From CAVVFX01 sp963777595 (GTDB taxonomy: Bacteria > Acidobacteriota > Terriglobia > Bryobacterales > Bryobacteraceae), in assembly GCA_963777595.1 (NCBI GenBank), contig CAVZRE010000041.1, forward strand, positions 45,372 to 109,371: a DNA stretch of 64,000 bases, given 5' to 3'. Below, piece after piece: positions 1 to 8,791 of the stretch. Below the pieces are notes generated by a model. The model did no database searches, was not told the DNA's origin, and was given only the letters and a program-made list of their open reading frames with translations. Both the position numbers and the translations under genes were made by a program. Numbering within the stretch: position 1 is the stretch's first letter; each line of letters opens with the position of its first letter.

Positions 1-1656
1 TGTCGCGATCGCAGGCGCAGCAATTGGAGCAGGCTTTAAACCGTCTGGCGGAAGCAGAGCGGCAGATGGCTGAGGCTTCATCGGCGATGCAGAACGGTCG
101 CCAGCAACAATCAATGGGTTCGCAGCAAGGACAACAGGGCCAGCAGGGAAGGCAAGGTCAGCAACAGGGAGGCCAGCCAGGGCCAACAAGGTCAGCAAGC
201 GGGCCAGCAGGGTCAACAGCAGGCCGGGGGACAACAAGGAGGCGGTGCTTCCCAAGCTCAGGCCCAGGCTGACGCACGGAAAGCTGCCGAAGGCTTACAA
301 TCCGCGCGTGACATGCTTTCGCGTATGCGCGAGCAGGAGAACGGCGACGCGATGAGCAACATTGTTCGCGAAGCCAATCGCCTGGCACAGCAGCAGGAGA
401 ATTTCAGCGACCGGATGCGCCAGCACTTCGGATCCGGCGCTCCCGATCCCCTGTCGCAAAATATGGGCGGCTACCGTCGCCGTCGTGCCGAATCCGCGGA
501 CGATCTACCTGACCTGGGCACGGCCGACCAATCTCAGAAGCAAATGGCCGACGAGAAGGAAAAGATGGCGGGTGATGTCCAAAAGCTGGAGCAGCAGATT
601 CAGTCGGCGGTTCGCGACATCATGGGCACCAACCAGGATGCGGCAAATAAACTGCGTCAGGCGCTGGGCGCCGCGGAGCAGGATGAGCTTGCCAACAAGA
701 TGAAGACCATCGCCGATTATCTGCGCAAAGGCCTGGGTCCCTATGCGGTGATGCGCGAAGCTCCGGTGACGCAGTCGTTAAATAATCTGCGGGACCAGGT
801 GCAGCAGATCCAAGGTTCGCTCGCACAGAATAAAAACAATCCTGGCGGCGCGGGCGACAAACAGCTCGAGGCGGCCCTCCAGCAGGCTGAGAAATTGCGT
901 CAGGAACTGGAAGCTCTCGGACAACGTGGGCAATCGGGTCAACCCGGTCAGCAGGGCGGCCAGCAACAGGGACGCAGTGGCCAGCAGTCCGGACAGGGAC
1001 AACGTGGCCAACAGCCGGGTCAGCAGAACGGCGAGCAGGGCCAGCAGGGTCAGCAGGGCCAACAAGGGCAGGGCCAGCAGGCTGGTCAACAAGGCGGACA
1101 AGGCCAGCAAGGCGGACAACAAGGTCAGCAGGGCGGCCAGCAACAGGGTCAGGGCCAGCAGGGCGGTCAGCAAGCCGGCGGTAATCAACAGGGCGGACAG
1201 CAAGGCGGTCAACAGGGGGGAGGCCAACAGCAGGGCGGCCAATTTGCCAACGGCCAGTTCGGCGGACGAATCGGTAACCGTTTCGGCGGTCCGGGCGGTG
1301 GTGAGGTCTTTTGGGATCCGGCAGCCCAGCAGCGGAATTATCAGGACGCTGTGCGCGATGTGAATCGCCTGGAAGGCGCAGTGCACGACAACCCCGATCT
1401 GCTACGCCAATTGCGTGACGTAGGCAACTTATTGCCGCAGTTCGATCCGAACCGGTACCCCAATGGAATGCCTCGTGATCTGGAAAAGCTGTTCCTCCAG
1501 GCAATGACGAACGTCGAACGGGTGGAAGTGGAATTGCGCCGAAAGGTGGAAGCGCAACAGGGCAGCATTCGGAGCGCGACTCCGCAGCCGGCGCCTCCAG
1601 GCTATGCCGACGCGGTCGCGGATTACTTCCGCCGTTTAAGCAAAGAGCACCAATAA
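1..1656 (+). CDS. Gln/Gly-rich DUF4175-like protein, C-terminal part, frameshifted
   Basis: The reading frame enters from before the window, so the N-terminus is missing. The first ~175 bases read in frame 3 as a Gln-rich helical segment, then one extra C near position 177 (a cag-cag pair read as cag-ccag) moves the same protein to frame 1, which stays open to the stop at 1654-1656. What is visible is a helical region, a long low-complexity tract of GQQ/GGQ repeats (about 910-1250) and a compact C-terminal domain ending in a short DYFRRLS-type motif. This order resembles the C-terminal half of DUF4175-type membrane proteins, whose role is not established. The assignment rests on composition and domain order only; another Gln-rich envelope protein is possible. 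A start at 313 would be an artefact of the frameshift. Confidence 0.6.
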
Positions 1657-1669
1657 AACTGATTTTGCC

Positions 1670-1696
1670 GGCAGACCACGAAAATTGTGGTCTGCC
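1670..1696 (+). terminator. Perfect 10-bp hairpin after the DUF4175-like gene
   Basis: GGCAGACCAC at 1670-1679 and its exact complement GTGGTCTGCC at 1687-1696 enclose a 7-base loop, 13 bases after the stop codon. No T-run follows, so intrinsic termination is uncertain; it may instead stabilise the 3' end of the transcript. Confidence 0.5.
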
Positions 1697-1788
1697 ACAC
1701 AGCCATATACTTCAGTAATCTTGCGCCTTTTCGTTTCCTCAATTACGCTATGGCTTGCTTTTAATTCGCCGGTTTCAGGAAAGCAGGC

Positions 1789-2070
1789 ATGTTTACATAC
1801 GTTCGTCCTCTCGCGATTGCCGCGTGGTTGGCAATGTCCGCGGGAATCATCCATGGCCAAGGCGCCGGTTATTGGCACACGAGCGGAAACAAACTCTTCG
1901 ATTCCAATAACGTGCAGGTGCGTATCGCCGGCGTCACGTTGACGAGCGAGAGTTACAACGGGAGCATCGCGCCCGGCGCAACGGTGAGCGGCATTGGATT
2001 CAACGCCAGTTACAGCGGCACGAATTCCGTGCCGACAACGTTCATGCTCAACGGAACGCGCTGCCAGTAA
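1789..2070 (+). pseudogene. Internally deleted cellulase remnant: GH5 N-terminus joined to CBM2 C-terminus
   Basis: The 93-residue frame starts with a signal peptide (cleavage expected near residue 23), then GYWHTSGNKLFDSNNVQVRIAG, written here as the segment at residues ~26-48, which looks like the first strands of secreted GH5 cellulases that begin at the mature N-terminus. From about residue 49 it abruptly resembles the last ~45 residues of a family 2 carbohydrate-binding module (SIAPGATVS, FNASYSGTN, FMLNG motifs and a terminal Cys). The whole catalytic domain and most of the CBM are absent, yet the frame stays open and a start with a plausible Shine-Dalgarno (AGGA) is present. It is best read as an in-frame deletion scar of a much larger cellulase gene. 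Whether the small secreted product is made or binds anything is unknown. Confidence 0.6.
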
Positions 2071-2134
2071 TACTGAGCTGGTTATCTCGGTACGGCAACT
2101 TAGTGGGACATTTCGGCCCGCTCTCGCCAGTCTG

Positions 2135-2287
2135 CTAACCTTCCGGCTCCTGGAGTACATCCTTCTTATGCTTCGGCTTTCGCTCCGCCTTCGGCACGAT
2201 CACGCGCGCGGACTTCACCGTGCCAACCCGTTCCCGGGCAATCGCGCGAATCTCTTTCGGCACGTCGAATTTTTTCTTACGGGGCAC
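2135..2287 (-). CDS. Small basic protein translated just after lpxC
   Basis: A GTG start lies 13 bases after the lpxC stop and opens a 50-codon frame ending in TAG at 2135-2137. The product begins VPRKKKFDVPKE, has a central RAIARERVGTVKSARVIV stretch and ends in a Lys/His-rich tail; about a third of residues are Lys or Arg. There is no signal peptide or membrane segment. The composition (low-complexity-free, balanced codons, positive charge) suggests a real nucleic-acid-binding or ribosome-associated small protein, but I do not recognise a family. The tight spacing to lpxC points to co-transcription. It is short enough that automated callers may miss it. Confidence 0.55.
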   Translation of the reverse strand: MPRKKKFDVPKEIRAIARERVGTVKSARVIVPKAERKPKHKKDVLQEPEG

Positions 2288-2300
2288 CTTTACATCCCGA

Positions 2301-3191
2301 CTATGCGATGAGCGCTTCCGTCACCTGCGACGCCAATTGATCGAAGGTCAGGACCTCATACAACGTCGGATCGCCCATAATTCGATTCACCAGCGCGGCG
2401 TGCATGGCATGTCCGGCGCTCTCGGCGATGACGTGTCCCAGCAGCGGACTTCCGATCAGTGCGAGATCACCAATCAGATCGAGCGCCTTATGGCGGCAGC
2501 ATTCATCCGCAAACCGCAGACCGCCGGGGTTGAGGACGCCATCGGGTGTGAAGCAGATCGCGTTGTCCAGGCTGGCGCCGCGAATTAATCCCATGTTGCG
2601 CATCTGGTCGAGCTCGCGTTCGAAGCCAAACGTCCGGGCAGCGGCAATCTGGTTGGCATACCGTTCCGGGGTGACTTCCAGCTCAATGCCCTGCTTGCCT
2701 ACCATGGGATGCGGAAAGTCGATATCGCAAGTCAGCCGGAAAGTCTCGGCGGGAAGAATCGTGATTCGCTTTCCTTTATCCTCGATCGAGACCGGACGCT
2801 TAATTCGCAGATACCGGCGCTGCCGGCGATAAGAACGAATTCCTGCCTCGCGAATCAGCTCGACAAAAGGAAGTCCGCTGCCATCGAGAATGGGCACTTC
2901 CAGATTGTCGATTTCGATATATGCGTTGTCGATTCCCAAGCTATAAAAGGTGCTGAGCAGATGTTCCGTCGTCGAGATCAGCACGCCCTGCCGCATCAGG
3001 CTGGTGGCGTAGCTGACTTTGGCAACGTGTCGCCAGCTTGCCTGGATGGGAAAACGGTCCAGATCGGTCCGGATGAATACCAGTCCGGTGGACGGCGGAG
3101 CGGGCACTACCCGGATATTCACGGGCACTCCGTGATGCAAGCCGACGCCCGACATTGCGACCGGGCGATGAAGAGTAGTCTCGAAACGCAT
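2301..3191 (-). CDS. lpxC: UDP-3-O-acyl-N-acetylglucosamine deacetylase LpxC
   Basis: LpxC catalyses the committed step of lipid A synthesis: zinc-dependent removal of the N-acetyl group from UDP-3-O-acyl-GlcNAc in the cytoplasm. The protein shows the family landmarks in order: the N-terminal SGVGLHHG motif, TTEHLLS with the first zinc His, the DGSGLPF turn, and the HKALDLIGD motif with the second His and Asp ligands, followed by a GHVIAESAGHAMH segment with the catalytic His. I chose the ATG at 3191 (MRFETTL, 296 aa, usual length) over the upstream TTG at 3230, which would add 13 residues without homology; neither has a strong Shine-Dalgarno. The gene is divergent from polA and followed by a small coupled frame. 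No other lipid A genes adjoin it. Confidence 0.95.
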   Translation of the reverse strand: MRFETTLHRPVAMSGVGLHHGVPVNIRVVPAPPSTGLVFIRTDLDRFPIQASWRHVAKVSYATSLMRQGVLISTTEHLLSTFYSLGIDNAYIEIDNLEVPILDGSGLPFVELIREAGIRSYRRQRRYLRIKRPVSIEDKGKRITILPAETFRLTCDIDFPHPMVGKQGIELEVTPERYANQIAAARTFGFERELDQMRNMGLIRGASLDNAICFTPDGVLNPGGLRFADECCRHKALDLIGDLALIGSPLLGHVIAESAGHAMHAALVNRIMGDPTLYEVLTFDQLASQVTEALIA

Positions 3192-3349
3192 AGAAAGATC
3201 GAGTATGGCAAATTCGGGACCGATTGGCAAATATATTGTTTTCTTGAGGATACCGACGACAGAGTGTGGTCAAAATACCACATATACTGAAGTTAGCTGT
3301 GGCCGATTAGCGACTTTTCGCGCAAAACGGCTTGTTATTATGGCATCTA

Positions 3350-5890
3350 GTGCAGCAACGCCTGTTCCTAATCGACTCGTACGGCTTCATCTTCCGCGCC
3401 TATCACGCGCGCGCCCGGACCAAAGCGCCGCCCATGCGCACGTCGACCGGCATCTCGACCGAAGCGGTCTTCATTTTTAACAACATGATCCGTAAGCTCG
3501 TTAAGTCCTTCGAGCCTGAATACATGGCCGCGATCTTCGAGAGTATCGGCAAGACCAAGCGCGAAGAAGAGTTCGCTGAGTACAAAGCGAACCGTGCCGA
3601 AATGCCTCAGGACCTGCCGGCACAGATCGGCTACGTGCGCCAGTTATTAGGCGCGATGAACATCCCGATTCTGCAATTTGCCGGTTATGAAGCCGACGAT
3701 GTGATCGGCACGCTTTCGCATCGCGCCGAACAAGAAGGCTTCGACGTCATTATCGTGTCCAGCGATAAAGACATGATGCAATTGGTCACCGATCGCGTCT
3801 GGATGTTGAATCCAGCCAAAGACGACACCATCTACGATCCCGTTAAAGTAAAGGAGTTCATGGGTGTCGAGCCGAGGTTAATTGTCGACTATCTGGCGTT
3901 GACCGGCGACACCGTGGATAACATTCCAGGGGCGCCCGGCATCGGCGAAAAAGGCGCGGTCGACCTGCTGCAACAGTTCGGCTCGATCGAAGCCGCGCTC
4001 GACCGGTATGCCGAGGTCAAGAAGAAGACCTATAGCGAGAGTCTCAAGAATCATCGTGAACGCATCGAGCTGAGTAAGCGGCTGGCGACCATCGAATGCA
4101 ATGTTCCCATCGAGTTCTCGCTCGATCAATTTGCCGTACAAGCTCCGGATACTGCGGCGATGCGCCGCATCTATCGGGAACTCGAGTTCTTCAGCCAACT
4201 GGACGAACTGGGTCCCGGCGAGGATACGCGCTCGCGGGACGTGCAGACGCTGAGTTCGCAAGAGGAGATTGCCAGGTATCTTGGTTCGATACCGGCGGAT
4301 CAGCCCGTCGCGATGGCGTGGGGTCCGGCCGCTACCGCGATTGCGTGGAAGCCCGATGAAGCCAGGCTGATCCCGGCCGAGCTGCGCGAACATCTGCGGG
4401 CGCTGATTGAGGATGGCGCGCGTCCAAAAATTGTCGCGCAGGCGAAGGATCTTCTGCTCACCTTAGATAAGGCCGGCTTCCATCCAGCCGGCTTCGAGCA
4501 CGATGTGTGTCTCTATGCCTTTCAACTCGATGCGGACCCGTCCGCCTGCGGGTTCGACCGGCTGGTCCTGCGTCATCTCGAATATCGCTTCGGAGGCGAA
4601 CTGGAACGGCAGGCGACTTACCTGATTGAACTGTTCCACACGTTGTATTCGAAGATCGAAGCGCGCAGTCTGGGGAAACTTTATCGCGACGTGGATGTTC
4701 CATTAGCGGGGGTGCTGGCGCGGATGGAGCGCGAAGGGATTCGCGTTGATCGGGTAGAGCTGAACCGTCTCTCCGACCTGATGGAGACGGAAATCACGCG
4801 GCTCACGACTGAAATTCATGCGATCGCGGGCAGGGAATTCAATATCAGTTCCCCACAACAACTGGGGCGTGTGCTGTTCGAAGACCTGGGACTTCCTTCG
4901 CCGGTGAAATATGGCAAAGGAAAAATCATCTCGACCGCTGCTGACGTCTTGGAAGAACTCGCGGAAGCTCATGAGATCGCGCGCAAGGTGCTGGAATATC
5001 GCCAACTCACCAAGTTGAAAGGCACCTACGTCGATGCGTTGCCGGCTTTGATCGACCGATCGACAGGCCGCATCCATACCAGCTTCAATCAAGCCGGCGC
5101 GGCTACGGGTCGCTTGTCGTCGTCGAATCCGAACCTGCAGAACATTCCCATCAAGACCAACCTGGGACGGGAGATTCGAGCCGCCTTCATCCCGCGCGAC
5201 GGTTGGCAGTTAGTGGTGGCTGATTACTCGCAAATCGAATTACGTCTGCTGGCACATATGTCACACGATCCGGTGCTGATGGACGCATTTCGCAATGGCG
5301 AAGATATCCATACCCGGACGGCGGCCGAGGTGATGGGAGTTCCGCCGCTGCTTGTCACCCCGGAGGCACGTCGCGCGGCGAAGGCGGTGAACTTCGGAAT
5401 CGTATATGGAATTAGCCCCTTCGGTCTGGCCGCGCAATTAGGAATTTCCCGGATCGAAGCCGAACGATATATTCTGAATTATTTTGAACGGTACGCTGGA
5501 GTGCGTCAATTTCTTGACGATACGATTGCTGAAGTCAGGCGCACGGGAGTTACCAGAACCCTGCTCGGCCGCGAAAGGCCGATTCCGGACATGAATAGCC
5601 GGAACCCCAATGCCCGCGGCTTCGCGGAACGCACCGCCGTAAACTCGCCATTGCAAGGCACTGCGGCCGATGTGATCAAGATCGCCATGATCCGTATCGA
5701 TCAGGCACTACGGAAGTTCCAGGCGCGTATGCTGCTGCAGGTGCATGACGAACTGGTGCTGGAGGCTCCGCCCGAGGAACTCCCGGAGGTGGCCGCGCTG
5801 GTGAAGCGGGAAATGGAAACTGCTTATCCGCTGGATGTGCCGTTATTGGCGGAAGTGGGTAGCGGATCGAACTGGCGGGATGCAAAATAG
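3350..5890 (+). CDS. polA: DNA polymerase I
   Basis: PolA fills gaps and removes RNA primers during replication and repair. The N-terminal 5'-3' exonuclease domain (residues ~1-290) carries YEADDVIGTL, SSDKDMMQLV and the helix-hairpin-helix GAPGIGEKGA. The C-terminal polymerase domain has DYSQIELR (motif A), RRAAKAVNFGIVYG (motif B) and QVHDELVLE (motif C). The middle 3'-5' exonuclease region lacks the DxE signature: the expected position reads VAMAWGP, so proofreading is probably absent, as in Taq and Bacillus PolA. I prefer the GTG at 3350 (MQQRLFLIDSYGF), which matches the usual start; an in-frame TTG at 3332 adds six residues. Length 846 aa is normal. Confidence 0.95.
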   Translation: MQQRLFLIDSYGFIFRAYHARARTKAPPMRTSTGISTEAVFIFNNMIRKLVKSFEPEYMAAIFESIGKTKREEEFAEYKANRAEMPQDLPAQIGYVRQLLGAMNIPILQFAGYEADDVIGTLSHRAEQEGFDVIIVSSDKDMMQLVTDRVWMLNPAKDDTIYDPVKVKEFMGVEPRLIVDYLALTGDTVDNIPGAPGIGEKGAVDLLQQFGSIEAALDRYAEVKKKTYSESLKNHRERIELSKRLATIECNVPIEFSLDQFAVQAPDTAAMRRIYRELEFFSQLDELGPGEDTRSRDVQTLSSQEEIARYLGSIPADQPVAMAWGPAATAIAWKPDEARLIPAELREHLRALIEDGARPKIVAQAKDLLLTLDKAGFHPAGFEHDVCLYAFQLDADPSACGFDRLVLRHLEYRFGGELERQATYLIELFHTLYSKIEARSLGKLYRDVDVPLAGVLARMEREGIRVDRVELNRLSDLMETEITRLTTEIHAIAGREFNISSPQQLGRVLFEDLGLPSPVKYGKGKIISTAADVLEELAEAHEIARKVLEYRQLTKLKGTYVDALPALIDRSTGRIHTSFNQAGAATGRLSSSNPNLQNIPIKTNLGREIRAAFIPRDGWQLVVADYSQIELRLLAHMSHDPVLMDAFRNGEDIHTRTAAEVMGVPPLLVTPEARRAAKAVNFGIVYGISPFGLAAQLGISRIEAERYILNYFERYAGVRQFLDDTIAEVRRTGVTRTLLGRERPIPDMNSRNPNARGFAERTAVNSPLQGTAADVIKIAMIRIDQALRKFQARMLLQVHDELVLEAPPEELPEVAALVKREMETAYPLDVPLLAEVGSGSNWRDAK

Positions 5891-5998
5891 AAGGACGGAT
5901 TTGTGATGGAACGTTACATAACAGGGTCGCGTCTGTGTCTCACGGTAACCTTTTGAGCCGAGTTGTGTTAGCAGTACATAGTGAATAGGTGATTGACG

Positions 5999-8719
5999 AT
6001 GAGAAGTGTAAAAAATATTAAGACTTTACTGATCCTTGCTGCTTTGCCGGTGTTGGCCAGCGCTGCGACGAAGCGCTATATAGTGGAACTGTCCACTGAG
6101 CCCGCGGCCCGTTTCGCATCGCGCACCTTCGGCCCACATAAGGGATCTTTGGCGCGCCCGGAGGTGCAGACGCATCGGACGAAGATTCGAGCCGAGCAGG
6201 ATGCCATCGTAAAGTCGATTCAGTCTATCGGCGGAAGCCTTCTCTCGCGCACCGATACGGCGTCCAATACACTCACCGTCGTACTGCCGGAAGAGAATGC
6301 CAAACAGCTGGCTGCATTACCGGGCGTGAAGAATTATCATCTGGAGCGCCGGCGCAAGCCCCTTTTGGATCAGGCGAGCTATGTGCACAACCTACCCCAG
6401 GTATACGGTTTGATCGGAGGGGCGAGCAATGCCGGCAAAGGAGTAATGATCGCCATGATCGATTCCGGCATCGACATCACGCAGCCGGCATTCAGCGACA
6501 GTGGTTTTCAGGCTCCTGCGGGTTTTCCGCTCGTCAACGCGGTTTCCGATACAAAATATACCAACAACAAAGTGATCGTCGCCCGGAGTTATGTTTCGTT
6601 GTTGGCGAATCAACCCGATGGGGATAACAGCGCAGCGGACGAACAGGGCCACGGAACGATTATGGCCGATTGTGCCGCCGGAGGAATTACCGCCTATACC
6701 ACGCTGGGTGCGCCTACATTTACGGGCATTGCGCCGGGCGCTTACCTCGCCAGTTATAAAGTGCTGGGTTCATCGGGTGTGAATGACTCTTCCACCGACG
6801 CCGCCCTGCTTGCAGCGATCGATGCGGCTGTCCAGGACGCTTCGACATTCGGCGGCAGCAGCGTCATCAATTACAGCATGGGTGCAGGGATTCCCATTCC
6901 GTTAGGTGACGATCAGGAAGCCAGTGCGCTGAATAACGCGGTTGCGATGGGCATTGTCGTCGTCGGATCCGCCGGAGACGACGGCAACGGCTGGGACGCC
7001 GAAGGTTCGGGTAGCACGTGCACCCTGGATACGCTGCTCTGTTGGGTCTCCGCGGATGGAAATGCGGTCACGATTCCGTCGTTCGTCAGCACGGACGCCG
7101 CGGGCGGCGTGATCTCGGTGGGCGGGTCGAACAATCAACGCGCGTTCGGACCGAGCCTGACGGTCGGCAGCAACATCTACCTGGTAGATACCGAAGACGC
7201 TGTGAGTGTCGACGCGAATAATAATCCACTGGTATTTAACGGCGCTCCGGTTGTCGACGTGACGACGATCGACGGAACCGGACAGGCATGTAACGCGCTT
7301 CCCGCGAACAGTCTTGCGGGCGTAATCGCGTTTATGAGCGCTCAGGGCTGGGATGGTTTCGAGACGTGCAGCCCCGCCGAGAAGTTCAACAATGCGGCTG
7401 CCGCCGGCGCGATCGCCGGGATCATCTACGACGACCATGAAGAAGATTTGGCCGACTTCTACAACTTCTCTTACTATTACGGCTACTCCTACTTCAGCGG
7501 ACAAGATGGGTCCACACCGGTTACCAATCTTCCCGGTGGTTTCATCACCCTGGAAGACGGCAACCAGCTGAAAAGCCAGTTAGCGGCTCAAGCAAGCTCA
7601 ACTGCCGCGTTCAACATGAGCTATACCTACGGAAACGTAGTTCCCCTGAATCCGACCGAACTCTGGTTCGGTTCCTCCCGCGGCCCGGACGTGAGCTATG
7701 AAATCAAGCCGGACATGGTCGCGGTGGGCGAGAACCTGCTCACCGCCGCAACCATGAATCCGAACGTGAATTACTATGACCCGTCCGGCATGATTTATCC
7801 GTACGATGGCACGAGCGCGTCGGCTCCATTAGTAGCGGGAGCCGCTGCGGTGCTGATGGCCGCGCGTCCGGGACTTTCCGCCGCGCAGTATCGCTCGCTG
7901 CTCGTCAACAGCAGCGTTCCGATGTATGACTGCTCGCTCACGTCGACTCCGACCAGCGGCGCGACTTGCCCACAGGCTCGGGTAATGGACGCAGGCGCCG
8001 GATTGATGGATGTGAATGGCGCGATGAACGCCGAGGCGACAGTGGTTCCGTCGACTCTGAGCTTCGGGGTTGCGGATGGCAGCACGACTCTGAACCAGAC
8101 CCTGACCATTACCAATACCGGCACGGCTGCGGATACTTTTACTCTCAATGTGGTGGGACGCGACCCAGGGTTCACGCCGTCGGTTTCGCCCACCTCTTTG
8201 CAATTACCGGCTGGACAGTCGGGCACAGTGCAGGTCAGCATTCCAGGCGGCGTGCTCGCGGCGGGCGAATACGAAGGCGATATTCATTTCCAGGGCGCCA
8301 ATACCGCGACTGATACCCACGTGCCCTATTGGTTCGGGATTCCGAGCACGAATCCCTATCTATTGGTCGACATGGGATCCGACCTCGAGGATCTTCCCGG
8401 ACAGACTGCCACCAGCGCCATCGTCTTCCGGGTGACGGACGCCTCGCGCATTCCGATGACGAACATTTCTTCCCAGGTAAAGGTGGCGTATAACGGCGTC
8501 GATACCGGCAGCGGGACCGTGACCGCCGGCACCGGCAAAGTCGCCAAAGTCTATGAATTGGATTCCTTCAGTCCCGGGACCATTGCAGCCGACGTTACTC
8601 TGGACACACATCGCCTTGTATACAACGTCTTCACGGTAACGTACGGATCTCTGTCGATGCAGTTTTACATCTGCGGCGTTACCGCGGCGGAAGCTAATAA
8701 CGGCCAGACCTGCCAATAA
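5999..8719 (+). CDS. Secreted subtilisin-like serine protease (S8) with PA insert
   Basis: A 906-residue extracellular or periplasmic endopeptidase. Visible order: signal peptide ending near ASA (residue ~22); an I9-type inhibitory propeptide (to ~115); the S8 catalytic domain with Asp in AMIDSGID (~155), His in GHGTIMAD (~218) and Ser in GTSASAPLVAGAA (~605); a protease-associated (PA) domain inserted between His and Ser (about 380-530); and C-terminal beta-sandwich domains starting with TLNQTLTITNTG, which resemble Fn3-like modules of lactocepin-type subtilases. The layout is that of large S8A proteases with PA inserts. The ATG at 5999 follows an AGGTG Shine-Dalgarno; a TTG two codons upstream is less likely. 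It is a stand-alone gene, convergent with the AsmA gene. Confidence 0.92.
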   Translation: MRSVKNIKTLLILAALPVLASAATKRYIVELSTEPAARFASRTFGPHKGSLARPEVQTHRTKIRAEQDAIVKSIQSIGGSLLSRTDTASNTLTVVLPEENAKQLAALPGVKNYHLERRRKPLLDQASYVHNLPQVYGLIGGASNAGKGVMIAMIDSGIDITQPAFSDSGFQAPAGFPLVNAVSDTKYTNNKVIVARSYVSLLANQPDGDNSAADEQGHGTIMADCAAGGITAYTTLGAPTFTGIAPGAYLASYKVLGSSGVNDSSTDAALLAAIDAAVQDASTFGGSSVINYSMGAGIPIPLGDDQEASALNNAVAMGIVVVGSAGDDGNGWDAEGSGSTCTLDTLLCWVSADGNAVTIPSFVSTDAAGGVISVGGSNNQRAFGPSLTVGSNIYLVDTEDAVSVDANNNPLVFNGAPVVDVTTIDGTGQACNALPANSLAGVIAFMSAQGWDGFETCSPAEKFNNAAAAGAIAGIIYDDHEEDLADFYNFSYYYGYSYFSGQDGSTPVTNLPGGFITLEDGNQLKSQLAAQASSTAAFNMSYTYGNVVPLNPTELWFGSSRGPDVSYEIKPDMVAVGENLLTAATMNPNVNYYDPSGMIYPYDGTSASAPLVAGAAAVLMAARPGLSAAQYRSLLVNSSVPMYDCSLTSTPTSGATCPQARVMDAGAGLMDVNGAMNAEATVVPSTLSFGVADGSTTLNQTLTITNTGTAADTFTLNVVGRDPGFTPSVSPTSLQLPAGQSGTVQVSIPGGVLAAGEYEGDIHFQGANTATDTHVPYWFGIPSTNPYLLVDMGSDLEDLPGQTATSAIVFRVTDASRIPMTNISSQVKVAYNGVDTGSGTVTAGTGKVAKVYELDSFSPGTIAADVTLDTHRLVYNVFTVTYGSLSMQFYICGVTAAEANNGQTCQ

Positions 8720-8783
8720 AACCTGTGCTCATCCTAGGGGCTGTTTTTGGTCCGCGCTGCGAACAGGTTTCCTCAGGATGAGC
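8719..8783. repeat. Interleaved inverted repeats (A-B-A'-B') between convergent genes
   Basis: AAACCTGT (8719-8726) is followed directly by GCTCATCCT (8727-8735). Their complements appear in the same order, ACAGGTTT (8763-8770) and AGGATGAGC (8775-8783). Because the pairs are interleaved rather than nested, an RNA could form either of two exclusive hairpins or an H-type pseudoknot. The site covers the whole gap between the protease stop and the AsmA stop, so it may terminate transcription in both directions, though it lacks a T-run. Confidence 0.5.
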
Positions 8784-8791
8784 CGCGCGTC

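Noticed and set aside
910..1250. Dense short repeats that could suggest a CRISPR array
   Set aside because: They are in-frame GQQ-type codon repeats with no regular spacer length and belong to the coding sequence.
620..1504. Long antisense frames over the Gln/Gly repeats, with Leu- or Pro-rich products
   Set aside because: They only reflect the repetitive CAG/GGC codons of the real gene on the plus strand.
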